64,000 bases of DNA, taken from Mariaggregatimicrobium sp964498785 (GTDB taxonomy: Bacteria; Zhuqueibacterota; Zhuqueibacteria; Thermofontimicrobiales; Thiofontviventaceae). Position 1 is the stretch's first letter. The number at the start of each line of letters is the position of its first letter. This document shows positions 53,378 to 62,835 of this stretch, piece by piece. Location: contig CAZCJL010000011.1 of NCBI GenBank assembly GCA_964498785.1, positions 34,872 through 98,871 on the forward strand, in the 5' to 3' direction. Made by a program: the position numbers and the translations under genes. The notes under the pieces are model-generated. The model was not told the origin of the DNA, searched no databases, and saw only the letters and a program-made list of their open reading frames with translations.

Positions 53378-55396
53378 TTAACGCAAATATAACATCTTTT
53401 TAATGGTCAGGTTATTACCTGCCAGGAGTTTATAAAGATAAACTCCTGTTGAAACAGTAAATCCTCTATCGTTTGTCCCATCCCATGTAATTGTATATGG
53501 ATTGACTTGTTGATAGCCATCAACAAGGGTCCTGACTAATTGGCCGTTTATATTATAAATTTTTAACCGAACATCACTCGGTTCGGATAAGTCATAACGT
53601 ATCGTTGTCTGATTGTTAAATGGATTGGGATAATTATCATATAAAACGAATGTTTCCGGTAAGCTCGGCGGCTCGTTCGGATTGATCGTTGTGTCGTACG
53701 CATGGAAAAAGAAATATTCATCCGGCGCTATATGCGGATGACGCTTGGAATCTCCTGATATATCTGTTGCTGAGAAATAAATATTAACTGGTGTCCCCTC
53801 GGTTTGTAATGGAATCCAGGCCTGATATTGATTCTCATTTCCTGCCGGAGTGAGCGGAAGCTGAACAAAATCTGCGTTGTCGCCGACAGCATAATGAACA
53901 AACAACGAGTCTGTGATGAGTTCGTGCTTTGAAAAAATATTAATTTTTATATTGTGCCCGGTTTCATCGGTTTCGACAGCAGGCGTCGAACTGAAAAACA
54001 ATCCGTAATAAAAAATTGCTTCGTACGCGTTTACAATTCCCCAGCCAATCTGATTATTAGGATTAGAAGCATTTGTTGCAGTTTCGCGAAGCGCATCCCT
54101 GACTTCAAAGGGCGTTAAATAGGGATGAGCATTCAAAATCAACGCAGCAACTCCGGCAGTCAAGGGACTTGAAAATGACGTGCCGTAAGAGGAGTTGGCA
54201 TAGTCCGGGTATTTTCCGAGCGTAACGTACCATACTTGCTGTCCCATGGCACAGACATCTGGTTTTGTGCGGCCATCATAAGTGGGGCCAAGTGAACTGA
54301 AAAACGAACGCTGACCACTACCGCTCACAGAACCAACGCTGATCACGTATTTGCCATCAGCCGGAGCGCCGATATATCTCCAGGTATCATTTCCTTCATT
54401 CCCGGCAGAAACGACGACAACAACTCCTTTGGAAACTGCAATATCAGCAGCAATTGTGGTGACCGCAGTTTCGCCATCCATGTTTTCATAAGTATACCAG
54501 TCAATATAACCCAGCGAGCTGTTCACAACATCTGTGCCCTGGCCCTCCATCCATTCAATGCCTTCCACCCAGTAATCTTCTTCAATAAAAGTTTCGGAAC
54601 GGATATCCTCAGTTTTACCCAGAATATACTGAGCACCAAAAGCAGGTCCGATTAATTTGCCTTGCCGAAAACCACCAACAATGGACAATACTTTTGTTCC
54701 ATGATCAGTCTGGTTACTCCAGTCGCCATCTTCATCTTCGTTCTGCGTGACATCATCTTTATTAATAAAATCGTATTCATCAAAGACCTGCAATTCGGCA
54801 AAGGCTTCGTGTTCCTGGTATTCATAACCGGTATCCAGCAGTCCGACCAGCACACCTTCTCCATTAATTCCCAGTTGATGAACCTCGGGCACGCGTATGA
54901 GCTCATTTTGCGTGAACGAATTTCCGTAATCGAGTATATAGGCGTACTGCGATTTTTGAATTTTAGGGATCAGAGATTTATCATCATCATGTAAAATTCG
55001 CCGTTTATATTGAGCCACGGGTTGAAATTTTTTAACGAAAGACAATGATTTAATGTGATCGATTTGTTCCGGCGTAAGATACGCGCTAATTGCATTTAGC
55101 CAGCGTGATTTGGAAACGGGCTTGATTCCGATCTTTTGTAGTTCATCAAGATACGGCTGGTGGAGTGGATAATCCGTTTGATCGATTAATTGATTTGGCT
55201 TCAACATTTTTGCCCGTCGTTTAAGTGCACGTGGTGAAATATGCTGCTTTATGAGCGCGGATTTTTTTGATAAGGATTGTGCAGTTAATCCTTTATCTTT
55301 AAAAAATATCCAGCATTTTAAAGGTTGCTGCTGTGCAAATGATTCGCAGGAGGCGAATAAAATAATAAATAAAGCGATCCATTTTCGAGACATCAA
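53378..55396 (-). CDS. T9SS-secreted subtilisin-family (S8) serine protease
   Basis: The 672-aa precursor has a signal peptide (1-21) and an N-terminal propeptide (to about 165). The S8 domain carries the triad aspartate (VGLLDTGYEYQ), histidine (TDHGTKVLSIVGG) and serine (YGTSFSSPLTAGVAAL). A beta domain follows (about 475-580), then a sorting domain (DNYPNPFNNQTTIRY, ending KMLYLR). It should act outside the cell, as a general protease or for maturation of other surface proteins. It lies 51 bases before the PIG-L gene on the other side of a short gap. AGGAG precedes the ATG. Confidence 0.92.
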   Translation of the reverse strand: MMSRKWIALFIILFASCESFAQQQPLKCWIFFKDKGLTAQSLSKKSALIKQHISPRALKRRAKMLKPNQLIDQTDYPLHQPYLDELQKIGIKPVSKSRWLNAISAYLTPEQIDHIKSLSFVKKFQPVAQYKRRILHDDDKSLIPKIQKSQYAYILDYGNSFTQNELIRVPEVHQLGINGEGVLVGLLDTGYEYQEHEAFAELQVFDEYDFINKDDVTQNEDEDGDWSNQTDHGTKVLSIVGGFRQGKLIGPAFGAQYILGKTEDIRSETFIEEDYWVEGIEWMEGQGTDVVNSSLGYIDWYTYENMDGETAVTTIAADIAVSKGVVVVVSAGNEGNDTWRYIGAPADGKYVISVGSVSGSGQRSFFSSLGPTYDGRTKPDVCAMGQQVWYVTLGKYPDYANSSYGTSFSSPLTAGVAALILNAHPYLTPFEVRDALRETATNASNPNNQIGWGIVNAYEAIFYYGLFFSSTPAVETDETGHNIKINIFSKHELITDSLFVHYAVGDNADFVQLPLTPAGNENQYQAWIPLQTEGTPVNIYFSATDISGDSKRHPHIAPDEYFFFHAYDTTINPNEPPSLPETFVLYDNYPNPFNNQTTIRYDLSEPSDVRLKIYNINGQLVRTLVDGYQQVNPYTITWDGTNDRGFTVSTGVYLYKLLAGNNLTIKKMLYLR

Positions 55397-55452
55397 AAAC
55401 TCCTAACAAAGTAATCGTGCACAATTTACGATTAAACCCGGCTCATTATGGT

Positions 55453-55483
55453 AACCCCGATCGAAATATTTCAAACCGGGGTT
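55453..55483 (-). terminator. Hairpin between the cyclophilin and subtilisin genes
   Basis: AACCCCG and CGGGGTT form a 7-bp stem with an inner TTTGAAATATTTC loop of partial symmetry. It lies just after the cyclophilin stop on the minus strand; no clear T-run follows. Confidence 0.45.
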
Positions 55484-55507
55484 CATCTGTTCTAAATCAA
55501 AGAAAAT

Positions 55508-56143
55508 TTATTTTTCAACAACTCTTACTTCAGTCATCACCACATTTTCTTTGGGGCGATTACGACCATCTCTGGGAACAGCGACAATTTTATCGACAAC
55601 GTCCATTCCTTTTGTCACTTTACCGAAAATTGTATATTGACCATCGAGATGGCGGATATTTTTTACACAGATAAAAAACTGAGTGCCGGCGCTGTTAATG
55701 TCATGCAGGCTGCGGGCCGTGGATATAATGCCGCGATCATGGTGCAAGTCGCTAAATTCGGCATCCACGCTATAGCCGGCGTCGCCGGTACCATCGTTTT
55801 TTGGTTCGCCGTCACGGCTGCGAATATCACCACCCTGGATGACAAACCCAGGTATAACACGGTGAAATGTGACGCCATCATAAAAACCGGCATTCGCTAG
55901 CTTTTTGAAATTTGCACAGTGATTGGGCGCTATGTCCTGGAAAAAATCGAATTCGATTGTTCCCATTGTTGTTTTAATGACAGCTTTTTCATTTTCTGTG
56001 ACAGGGACATCCGGTAACGCCTGAACTTTTTTTATAATCGCATCAATATCGTTTTCTGTAAGAGTTTTGAACTCTTTTTTGCTCTCACAACCAATAGCGA
56101 TAATTATTATAAGGATCAAAGAAAAAATCCTGAGACCTCGCAT
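55508..56143 (-). CDS. Lipoprotein peptidyl-prolyl cis-trans isomerase (cyclophilin type)
   Basis: The signal peptide ends in a lipobox (IIAIGC), so the 211-aa protein should be lipid-anchored at the membrane from Cys19. The cyclophilin core has FDFFQDIAPNHCANFKKLA, TFHRVIPGFVIQGGD, SAGTQFFICV and IFGKVTKGMDVVDKI. The enzyme speeds prolyl bond isomerisation in exported proteins and may assist folding of the many secreted proteins here. A promoter and a GGGAGG site precede the ATG. Confidence 0.92.
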   Translation of the reverse strand: MRGLRIFSLILIIIIAIGCESKKEFKTLTENDIDAIIKKVQALPDVPVTENEKAVIKTTMGTIEFDFFQDIAPNHCANFKKLANAGFYDGVTFHRVIPGFVIQGGDIRSRDGEPKNDGTGDAGYSVDAEFSDLHHDRGIISTARSLHDINSAGTQFFICVKNIRHLDGQYTIFGKVTKGMDVVDKIVAVPRDGRNRPKENVVMTEVRVVEK

Positions 56144-56182
56144 ATAGCAATCCTCCCTGAATAGTGGTTATATGTATTTATT

Positions 56183-56211
56183 ATTATAGTAACTATTCTT
56201 AAAAAAGTCAA
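56183..56211 (-). promoter_or_regulatory. Sigma-70-type promoter of the cyclophilin gene
   Basis: TTGACT (56206-56211) and a consensus TATAAT (56183-56188) are 17 bases apart on the minus strand. The start would be near 56176, about 33 bases before the ATG. Confidence 0.75.
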
Positions 56212-56268
56212 GTAAAAAGGTTTATATTTATATTGCATTTTAGGCGCGAAATTAGTAATATTCAGGCT

Positions 56269-58761
56269 ATGAGCAAAGATACAACTATATATGCGCAAAT
56301 TGCATTGCCAATACCTGTTGACCAGACATTCACCTATCGAGTACCACACGAGATATGTGAAGCTTTAAACATTGGAGTGCGCGTTCTGGTTCCGTTTGGT
56401 CCCCGCCGCCTAACCGGTTATGTAATTTCTTTGAGCAATACAACGAATGTTCCTGGCATAAAATCCATTCTGGATATACTTGATCAAGAACCGATCATTT
56501 CCGAAGAGTTGTTACGACTTGCGCACTGGATTTCGGAATATTATATTTGTCCTCTGGGTGAAGTGATTCGGGCGATGGTACCTGCCGGATCTAATTTGGA
56601 ATCAAAAATTGTCATAACTCTGAAAATGGGACAGAATCAAGCAAGCGAGTATTATTCTTACATGCAACGCGGGCAGCAAAAACGGATATTAGAAATATTG
56701 ATTGAGAAAAATCAGGTTACAATGCAGCAAATTCGTACAAAACAAGGCGTCAAAAATCCGGGGTTTGCAATAACGCAGTTGGAGAAAATAGGACTTGTCC
56801 GACGTGATGTTGTACTTTCTTCGTTAAAGGCAAAACCCAAAAAAGAAAAATGGGTGAGAATATCGAAAAAGCTCGTTGATAAAAATGATTTTGAAAATAT
56901 GTTGGCTGAACTGACAACAAAAGCGCCAAAACAAAAAACCTGTCTGAAATTTATTCGTGCCCGGAATGAGGTCAGTCAAAAATCTGTTTTGAAAAGCATT
57001 GGCACCGGCCAATCTACTATAAAAGCGTTAATTGATAAGGGTCTGATTGAACAGTTTGAAAAAGAGGTTGTTCGCGAGTATTATTCTTCTGTGAATAATG
57101 TTCCGTTGAAAACGATTCAATTGAATGAGGATCAGAATAAAGCAATTGAGGTTATTGAACAATCCATTCAACACGAGCTGTTTGCACCTTTTTTATTATA
57201 TGGGGTTACAGGCAGCGGTAAAACCCAGGTATATATCGAGGCAATCCGGCGAACCCTGGCAAAAGGGAAAACAGCGATTGTACTGGTTCCGGAAATATCA
57301 CTGACCCCACAAACCGTAAGCCGCTTTACGGCAAATTTTCCCGGCACCGTGGCTGTTTTGCACAGTCGAATGTCGACTGGCGAACGATATGATTCCTGGC
57401 GTAAAATAAAACAAGGCGAGTTAAAAATTGCCATCGGGCCGCGCTCTGCGATTTTTGCCCCACTTCTAAATATCGGGCTTATTGTTGTTGATGAAGAACA
57501 CGAAGCCAGTTACAAACAAACAGACACAATGCCCTATTACAACGCCCGTGATGTTGCCATGGTGCGCAGTAAGCTAAATGAAGCCGTCGTTGTGCTCGGT
57601 TCTGCGACTCCCTCTATCGAATCTTTTTATAATGCAAAAATTGGTAAATATCATTTGTTGGAGCTACCAAACCGGGTTGATAATATCCCGATGCCAAAGG
57701 TCAGAATTTTTGACATGTCTAAAATTAGCAGACGAATTCCGCGGGATAAAGCTGCGATACTGGCAAGACCATTTGAAGATAAAATCAGGGAGAAATTGGA
57801 AGCCGGGCAGCAGATTATTCTTCTGCAGAATCGTCGCGGGTTTTCTTCCTATATTCAATGTAAAGATTGTTCATATATCGAGAAATGTGTAAATTGCAAT
57901 ATAACGTTAACGTACCATAAAACATCGCATCGGTTGCGATGTCATTACTGCAATTACATCAAACGGGCTCCGGAAGTCTGTCCCAAATGTGGCGGCCATG
58001 ATATCATATTTCAGGGGGTTGGTACTCAGCGAGTGGAGTCAGAGCTTCGCGAACGGTTCCCGGGCGCCCGGATTGTGAGAATGGATATGGATACCACCGC
58101 TCAGAAAAGGTCTCATGATCGCATTTTACAAGATTTTGAGCAAAAGAAGTATGACATCTTGCTGGGGACGCAAATGATTGCCAAAGGGCATGATTTCCCG
58201 GGGGTTACCTTTGTGGGAGTGGTTTCTTCGGATACTGCGTTGATGCTCCCTGATTTTCGCGCATCCGAGAGGACGTTCCAATTATTAACACAAGTTGCCG
58301 GACGAGCCGGGCGTAAGGAATTTCAAGGTGAGGTTATTATTCAAACATATTCACCGGAAAATTACGGAATCGTATGTTCTCGAACCCATGATTTTAAAAA
58401 ATTTTTTTCTATTGAAATTCATTATCGGCGGGAGTTAAAGTATCCGCCATTTTCCCGCTTGATTCAGGTGTTGGTTCGGGGAGAAGATGAGAATAATGTC
58501 ATTCAGGCAATTCATACAATCCGATCTCGATTTGCTGCCGAAAGTTCTATATATGAATTATTAGGCCCTGTTCCGGCTCCGATTTCAAAAATTCATAATT
58601 TATATCGCTGGCATTTTATATTAAAGGTCGATAAAAAGCAGGATCCCTCAAACAAAATCGTCAATCAAATGTTTCGCGATAATCTGGGAAAGATGAGAAA
58701 ATCTCTGGAAAAAGACGGGCTTAAAATTAGCGTAAACGTTGACTCGTTATCTTTATTATAA
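56269..58761 (+). CDS. priA: Primosomal protein N' (replication restart helicase)
   Basis: PriA reloads the replication machinery at stalled forks. The 830-aa protein has the N-terminal 3'-BD (IALPIPVDQTFTYRVP), a winged-helix part, Walker A GVTGSGKTQ, the DEEH box VVDEEHEASYK, and a zinc-binding insert with eight cysteines (CKDCSYIEKCVNCN ... CHYCN ... CPKCGG) between helicase lobes. The later helicase motif QVAGRAGRKEF is intact. The ATG at 56269 fits the family's N-terminus; an in-frame TTG at 56233 is less likely. It stands alone between divergent and downstream genes. Confidence 0.95.
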   Translation: MSKDTTIYAQIALPIPVDQTFTYRVPHEICEALNIGVRVLVPFGPRRLTGYVISLSNTTNVPGIKSILDILDQEPIISEELLRLAHWISEYYICPLGEVIRAMVPAGSNLESKIVITLKMGQNQASEYYSYMQRGQQKRILEILIEKNQVTMQQIRTKQGVKNPGFAITQLEKIGLVRRDVVLSSLKAKPKKEKWVRISKKLVDKNDFENMLAELTTKAPKQKTCLKFIRARNEVSQKSVLKSIGTGQSTIKALIDKGLIEQFEKEVVREYYSSVNNVPLKTIQLNEDQNKAIEVIEQSIQHELFAPFLLYGVTGSGKTQVYIEAIRRTLAKGKTAIVLVPEISLTPQTVSRFTANFPGTVAVLHSRMSTGERYDSWRKIKQGELKIAIGPRSAIFAPLLNIGLIVVDEEHEASYKQTDTMPYYNARDVAMVRSKLNEAVVVLGSATPSIESFYNAKIGKYHLLELPNRVDNIPMPKVRIFDMSKISRRIPRDKAAILARPFEDKIREKLEAGQQIILLQNRRGFSSYIQCKDCSYIEKCVNCNITLTYHKTSHRLRCHYCNYIKRAPEVCPKCGGHDIIFQGVGTQRVESELRERFPGARIVRMDMDTTAQKRSHDRILQDFEQKKYDILLGTQMIAKGHDFPGVTFVGVVSSDTALMLPDFRASERTFQLLTQVAGRAGRKEFQGEVIIQTYSPENYGIVCSRTHDFKKFFSIEIHYRRELKYPPFSRLIQVLVRGEDENNVIQAIHTIRSRFAAESSIYELLGPVPAPISKIHNLYRWHFILKVDKKQDPSNKIVNQMFRDNLGKMRKSLEKDGLKISVNVDSLSLL

Positions 58762-58793
58762 AAATTACTTTAATGAAAAAAATAAAATTTCTC

Positions 58794-58822
58794 TTGCAAA
58801 ACAAAAGACAAAACTATATATT
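58794..58822 (+). promoter_or_regulatory. Sigma-70-type promoter of the MglA/roadblock operon
   Basis: TTGCAA (58794-58799) and TATATT (58817-58822) are 17 bases apart. The transcript would start near 58829, with a leader of about 85 bases before the TTG start. Confidence 0.6.
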
Positions 58823-58913
58823 ATAAAAAATGTATTAACTCGGAGTTGCAATAGTTTTATGCAGTTAATACAGAAAAAGATTGTATTAAGGATTTATCTC
58901 CTGGAGAGTTGAT

Positions 58914-59642
58914 TTGCGTTATGCGATTATATCGGATATTCACAGTAATCTGGAAGCGCTAACAGCCGTAAATAATGACATCAAAAAACAAGCAGTGGAA
59001 GAAATACTTTGTCTGGGAGATATTGTCGGCTACGGTCCCAATCCGAATGAATGCATTGAGATAGTCCGTTCAGAGTGTTCTGTTGTTATTACCGGTAATC
59101 ATGATTATGCCTGTCTTGAGCGCTCGGAGATTGAGCATTTTAATGTGTTTGCGAGTCAATCAATTTTCTGGACAATTGAGGTTTTATCTGATTCAGCAAT
59201 TATATATTTAGCGCAATTGCCGTTTCAAAAAAAAGTTGCGAATTTTAATCTTGTTCACGCAAGTCCGGATAGTCCTCCGGTTTGGAATTATATTTTAACG
59301 TTAGATCAGGCGATCTATAATTTTTCATATTTTGATGAGCAAGTTTGTTTTATCGGACATACTCATAAACCTACGATTTATGTAGAAACAGATGGAAATG
59401 ATTATTCTCGAGAACGAAAGAAGCATATTAAAATTAACGGGAACGAACGTTATCTAATAAATGTCGGAAGCGTGGGACAACCGCGCGATACTGACGCAGC
59501 GGCTTGTTATGCGATTTTTGATACAGACGAAATGGAATATGAACTCAGGCGGGTTAATTACGATTTTCGTAAAACTCAGAAAAAAATGGTGGAATCGAAT
59601 TTACCAAATTTTTTAATAGAAAGATTGGCAAGTGGTAGATAA
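58914..59642 (+). CDS. Calcineurin-like metallophosphoesterase, YfcE/MJ0936 type
   Basis: The start is a TTG at 58914, seven bases after GGAG; it begins the fold exactly (MRYAIISDIHSNLEAL). The di-metal motifs are SDIHSN, LGDIVGYGPNP, GNHDYA, FIGHTHKP and the later GSVGQPRD. The 242-aa length is normal. Family members hydrolyse phosphodiesters such as cyclic nucleotides or NADH-type compounds; the substrate here is unknown. It lies 21 bases before the roadblock-MglA-roadblock genes, so it may belong to the same signalling unit. Confidence 0.92.
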   Translation: MRYAIISDIHSNLEALTAVNNDIKKQAVEEILCLGDIVGYGPNPNECIEIVRSECSVVITGNHDYACLERSEIEHFNVFASQSIFWTIEVLSDSAIIYLAQLPFQKKVANFNLVHASPDSPPVWNYILTLDQAIYNFSYFDEQVCFIGHTHKPTIYVETDGNDYSRERKKHIKINGNERYLINVGSVGQPRDTDAAACYAIFDTDEMEYELRRVNYDFRKTQKKMVESNLPNFLIERLASGR

Positions 59643-59663
59643 TTTTAAAACAAAGGGAGACCA

Positions 59664-60188
59664 ATGCAAATGAATACGAACAAAGGAGGAAACGGTCAGC
59701 CAATCGTTTTATCAGGAGAAATGTATAAAGCGATTGCAGATGTGTTGGCTGATTTATCCTCTAAGACACGGGCAAAAACAATTATTTTTGCTGATATGAA
59801 TGGTCATCCGATTACGCAGCGTGGCCAGACAACTGAGATTAATATCCCCAATATGGCTGCTTTGGCTGCTGGTGGTTTTGCAGCAACTTCTGAAATGGCT
59901 AAAATGGTAGGAGAAAAGAAACGGTTTAAGTACATCTTCCATGAAGGGGAAAAAACAAATATCTACCTTTTAAATGTTGGAGAAGGTTTTCTGCTTGTCG
60001 TCATTTTCGACGCGGATATTGCCCTGGGTATGATTCGTATTTTTACAAAACGGGCAATTGATACATTGAGCGAGCTATTGGCGAATGCGAAAGAAGAAGA
60101 ACAAAAAGCTTCTAAATTTCTCGATGTGGAATTTAGCAATTACTTAAACCAGGAGCTGGATAAAGCATTCAATTTTAACGATAGTTAA
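59664..60188 (+). CDS. Roadblock/LC7-domain protein (MglB-like)
   Basis: The 174-aa product has a roadblock/LC7 fold at about 25-135: a strand with KTIIFADMNGHPITQRGQ, the segment MAALAAGGFAATSEMAKMVG, and FLLVVIFDADIALGMIRI. It has an extra helical C-terminus. Roadblock proteins such as MglB are GTPase activators of MglA. An AAAGGGAG site precedes the start. The gene comes directly before an MglA-like GTPase (five bases). Confidence 0.9.
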   Translation: MQMNTNKGGNGQPIVLSGEMYKAIADVLADLSSKTRAKTIIFADMNGHPITQRGQTTEINIPNMAALAAGGFAATSEMAKMVGEKKRFKYIFHEGEKTNIYLLNVGEGFLLVVIFDADIALGMIRIFTKRAIDTLSELLANAKEEEQKASKFLDVEFSNYLNQELDKAFNFNDS

Positions 60189-60193
60189 AACTC

Positions 60194-60775
60194 ATGTATA
60201 TTAATTGGGCTGAACAAGAGATAAACTTGAAAATAGTTTACTATGGGCCGGGTCTTAGTGGTAAAACGACTAATTTAATGCATATTTACAATAAACTCGA
60301 TTCTTCGATGAGGACTGAGTTAGTATCCTTAAGTACAAAAGAGGATCGAACTCTTTTTTTCGATTTTATGCAATTAGAGATCGGGGAGATTAAAGGAAAG
60401 AAACCAAAATTTAATCTGTATACTGTTCCGGGTCAGGTTTATTATTCAAATAGCAGAAGAATTATTTTAAATGGCGCTGATGGCATTGTTTTTGTCGCGG
60501 ATTCTCAAAAAGAACGAAACGATGAAAATCTGGATACCCTGCTGGATTTGGAAAATAATTTAATCGATAAAGGCGAGAGTCTTCAAAAATTTCCCTGGGT
60601 GTTACAATATAATAAGAGAGATCTGCCCAATCGTGAATCAATTCAAGTACTCCAAAAAAAGTTGAACTTTTGGGGTGTTCCACATTTTGAAAGTGTCGCT
60701 CACAAAGGCATTGCCGTGTTTCCGACACTTAAAGAGATTATTAAACGTGTCATTACACATATCCAATCGATTTAG
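60194..60775 (+). CDS. mglA: MglA-like small GTPase
   Basis: The 193-aa protein has the P-loop YGPGLSGKTTNL, switch I (LVSLSTKEDRTLFFDFMQ), switch II beginning YTVPGQVYYSN and the guanine specificity motif NKRDLP. The TVPGQ in place of DTAGQ is typical of MglA. MglA sets cell polarity and controls motility machines in Myxococcus and is common in other phyla. It lies between two roadblock-domain genes, which suggests a complete regulatory unit. Confidence 0.93.
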   Translation: MYINWAEQEINLKIVYYGPGLSGKTTNLMHIYNKLDSSMRTELVSLSTKEDRTLFFDFMQLEIGEIKGKKPKFNLYTVPGQVYYSNSRRIILNGADGIVFVADSQKERNDENLDTLLDLENNLIDKGESLQKFPWVLQYNKRDLPNRESIQVLQKKLNFWGVPHFESVAHKGIAVFPTLKEIIKRVITHIQSI

Positions 60776-60798
60776 TGTATAATAATATAAGGAAAATC

Positions 60799-61176
60799 AT
60801 GAAAAAATCACCACAAGAACTGATCGAAAAATTCATGAAAGATGTAATCGGACAGGGAAATTATGAAATGGCATACCTTTTTTCCGAAGAAGGACTTCCG
60901 ATGGCTGAAGTTAAGGGAGAAGGATTAATTCCCGAAGATCGATTAATTGAAATTTCAATGTTGATTCAGGAAATGTTAAAAATGGCTGACGTAATGGGCG
61001 GAATTGATCAGTTGAATGAAGTTATTATTGAAGGCCATAATAGACGGAAAATTATTTTTCGCTTTTTTAGGGGGTTTGAACAATCACTCATTTTGGCGCT
61101 GGTCGTATCGCCAAGGAAAACTTATCGCGGGTTAACGAATCAACTTGTTCGCCTTGTGCAAAAAATATCAGAATAA
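60799..61176 (+). CDS. Second roadblock/LC7-like protein
   Basis: The ATG at 60799 has AAGGA six bases upstream; a GTG at 60775 would overlap mglA and lacks such a site. The 125-aa protein is roadblock-like, with EMAYLFSEEGLPMAEVKGEG, a helical middle (LIEISMLIQEMLKMADVMG) and a strand with ILALVVSPRKTYRG. It differs from the first roadblock protein and may form a heterodimer with it. A terminator follows at 61201. Confidence 0.85.
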   Translation: MKKSPQELIEKFMKDVIGQGNYEMAYLFSEEGLPMAEVKGEGLIPEDRLIEISMLIQEMLKMADVMGGIDQLNEVIIEGHNRRKIIFRFFRGFEQSLILALVVSPRKTYRGLTNQLVRLVQKISE

Positions 61177-61200
61177 ATATGATTTGAACAAACAAATTTT

Positions 61201-61237
61201 ACCGCATCTTATTTATTTTAAGTATGCGGTTTTTTAT
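61201..61237 (+). terminator. Rho-independent terminator of the MglA/roadblock operon
   Basis: ACCGCAT and ATGCGGT form a stem extended by CTT/AAG across a bulge, followed by TTTTTTATT. It lies 25 bases after the second roadblock gene, ending the operon. Confidence 0.8.
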
Positions 61238-61253
61238 TAGATGATAGGATCCA

Positions 61254-62555
61254 ATGAAAGAAATCACCAATCCAATCCCTGCCTCAAAAATAACAATTTC
61301 CTGGATTATCTATGATTTTGCCAACACCATCTATTCGATGAACGTCGTTACAATGTATTTCTCCACCTGGATAATTGTTGATCTCAATTACAGCGATAGT
61401 TTTGTCAGTTATGCAAATTCAATTTCCATGATTTTTGTGGCGCTAACCATGCCAATTCTTGGTGAAATTTCGGATCGTTACCGTCGAAAAATGCCGTTCC
61501 TAATCATCTATACAATGATCTGCATTTTTGCGACTGCAGGAATTGGTATATGCGGTCAGGTCATCGGTGATGAGTATTTAAAAATTTTATGTGCGATTAT
61601 ATTTTTTGTAGTGGCAAATTATGCATACCAGGGAGGACTCGTTTTTTATAACGCTCTTCTCCCATACATAACATCAGAACGAAGCGTGGGACGTGTTTCG
61701 GGATACGGTGTCGCAGTTGGATACATGGGATCTATTCTTGGATTGATTTTCGTGCTTCCGTTTGTAGAAGGTAATATTTATGGCCTGCAAATTCCATTTA
61801 TTCACGGCGGCGGAAGTGTTGCCTCGTTTGTACCGACTGCCGCGTTGTTTTTTGTGTTTGCATTACCTATCTTTATCTTTGTGAAAGATCCCCCGGCAAA
61901 ATTAAAACTGAGACAAATGAAGCTGAATATCACGCAATCTTTCAAAAAGGTGCTGGAAAGTTTAACAAATACCCGCAAATATCCGGGAGTAACCCGATTT
62001 TTAATCGCAAAATATTTTTATGAAGATGCCATCCAGACGATCATTATATTTATGGCTGTTTATGCCCAGAAAGTGATGGGATTTTCCAAGCCCGAAACCA
62101 CTACCTTTTTTATCGCTGTTATTCCCTCAGCCATTGTGGGGTCTGCTTTGTTCGGGATAATTACCGACCACATTGGCCCCAAAAAAACACTGATGATTGT
62201 TCTTTGGGGCTGGATCATTAACCTCATATTGCTTATCGTTACAATGGAAACATGGATATTCTGGGTTATTGGCTGCATCACCGGAATTTTTCTCGGCTCC
62301 ACGTGGACATCAGCCAGACCTCTGATGATTTCGCTTGTGCCCAAAGAAATGTTGGGCGAATTTTTTGGATTATATTCTTTTTCCGGCAAACTCGCTGCTA
62401 TTGCCGGCCCGTTAGTCTGGGCATTCGTGGTGGAGATTTTTGAATCTTACGGCATTGTGTTCAAATATAAAGCAGCGGTGGGAAGTCTGGTTGTGTTTAT
62501 TGTCATCGGCTTGATTATTCTTCGCAAGGTGCCGGATTTTAAGAAGCATGAATAA
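61254..62555 (+). CDS. MFS transporter, UMF1/Atg22 type
   Basis: The 433-aa membrane protein has about twelve helices. The N-terminal family motif is IIYDFANTIYSMNVV, and loop 2-3 carries GEISDRYRRKMPF; the later helix pair is GIITDHIGPKK. The group is related to yeast vacuolar Atg22, an amino-acid effluxer, and bacterial UMF1 transporters. The substrate is unknown. It follows the MglA operon after a terminator and so has its own expression; AGGA lies before the ATG. Confidence 0.88.
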   Translation: MKEITNPIPASKITISWIIYDFANTIYSMNVVTMYFSTWIIVDLNYSDSFVSYANSISMIFVALTMPILGEISDRYRRKMPFLIIYTMICIFATAGIGICGQVIGDEYLKILCAIIFFVVANYAYQGGLVFYNALLPYITSERSVGRVSGYGVAVGYMGSILGLIFVLPFVEGNIYGLQIPFIHGGGSVASFVPTAALFFVFALPIFIFVKDPPAKLKLRQMKLNITQSFKKVLESLTNTRKYPGVTRFLIAKYFYEDAIQTIIIFMAVYAQKVMGFSKPETTTFFIAVIPSAIVGSALFGIITDHIGPKKTLMIVLWGWIINLILLIVTMETWIFWVIGCITGIFLGSTWTSARPLMISLVPKEMLGEFFGLYSFSGKLAAIAGPLVWAFVVEIFESYGIVFKYKAAVGSLVVFIVIGLIILRKVPDFKKHE

Positions 62556-62779
62556 ATCAGAAATTATTTTGAAAAAAATCCTCGTTATTGACGCCTGTCA
62601 CTTTTTCTAACCGAATATTTTATTACCTTACATACAGCAACAACAAAGACGCATTGAGCGTTTTTGTATCACTGGTATACAGCAATAAGGGTTATAAGAC
62701 AAATTGAAACATTTCTTTGAAAGTATACTAATTTAATAAAAATTAACAATTAATAATAGCATTGATGTGTGTCCTGGTC

Positions 62780-62796
62780 TTGGCATGTTAATTGCA
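62780..62796 (+). promoter_or_regulatory. Sigma-54 (-24/-12) promoter
   Basis: TTGGCATG-TTAA-TTGCAT matches the sigma-54 consensus (YTGGCACG-N4-TTGCW). GG (62782-62783) and GC (62794-62795) are exactly ten bases apart. The start site, near 62807, is about 29 bases before the ATG of the secreted protein. Confidence 0.8.
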
Positions 62797-62835
62797 TCTA
62801 TGGAAAATGAAACCAATTAGAATCAGGAGGTTCCA

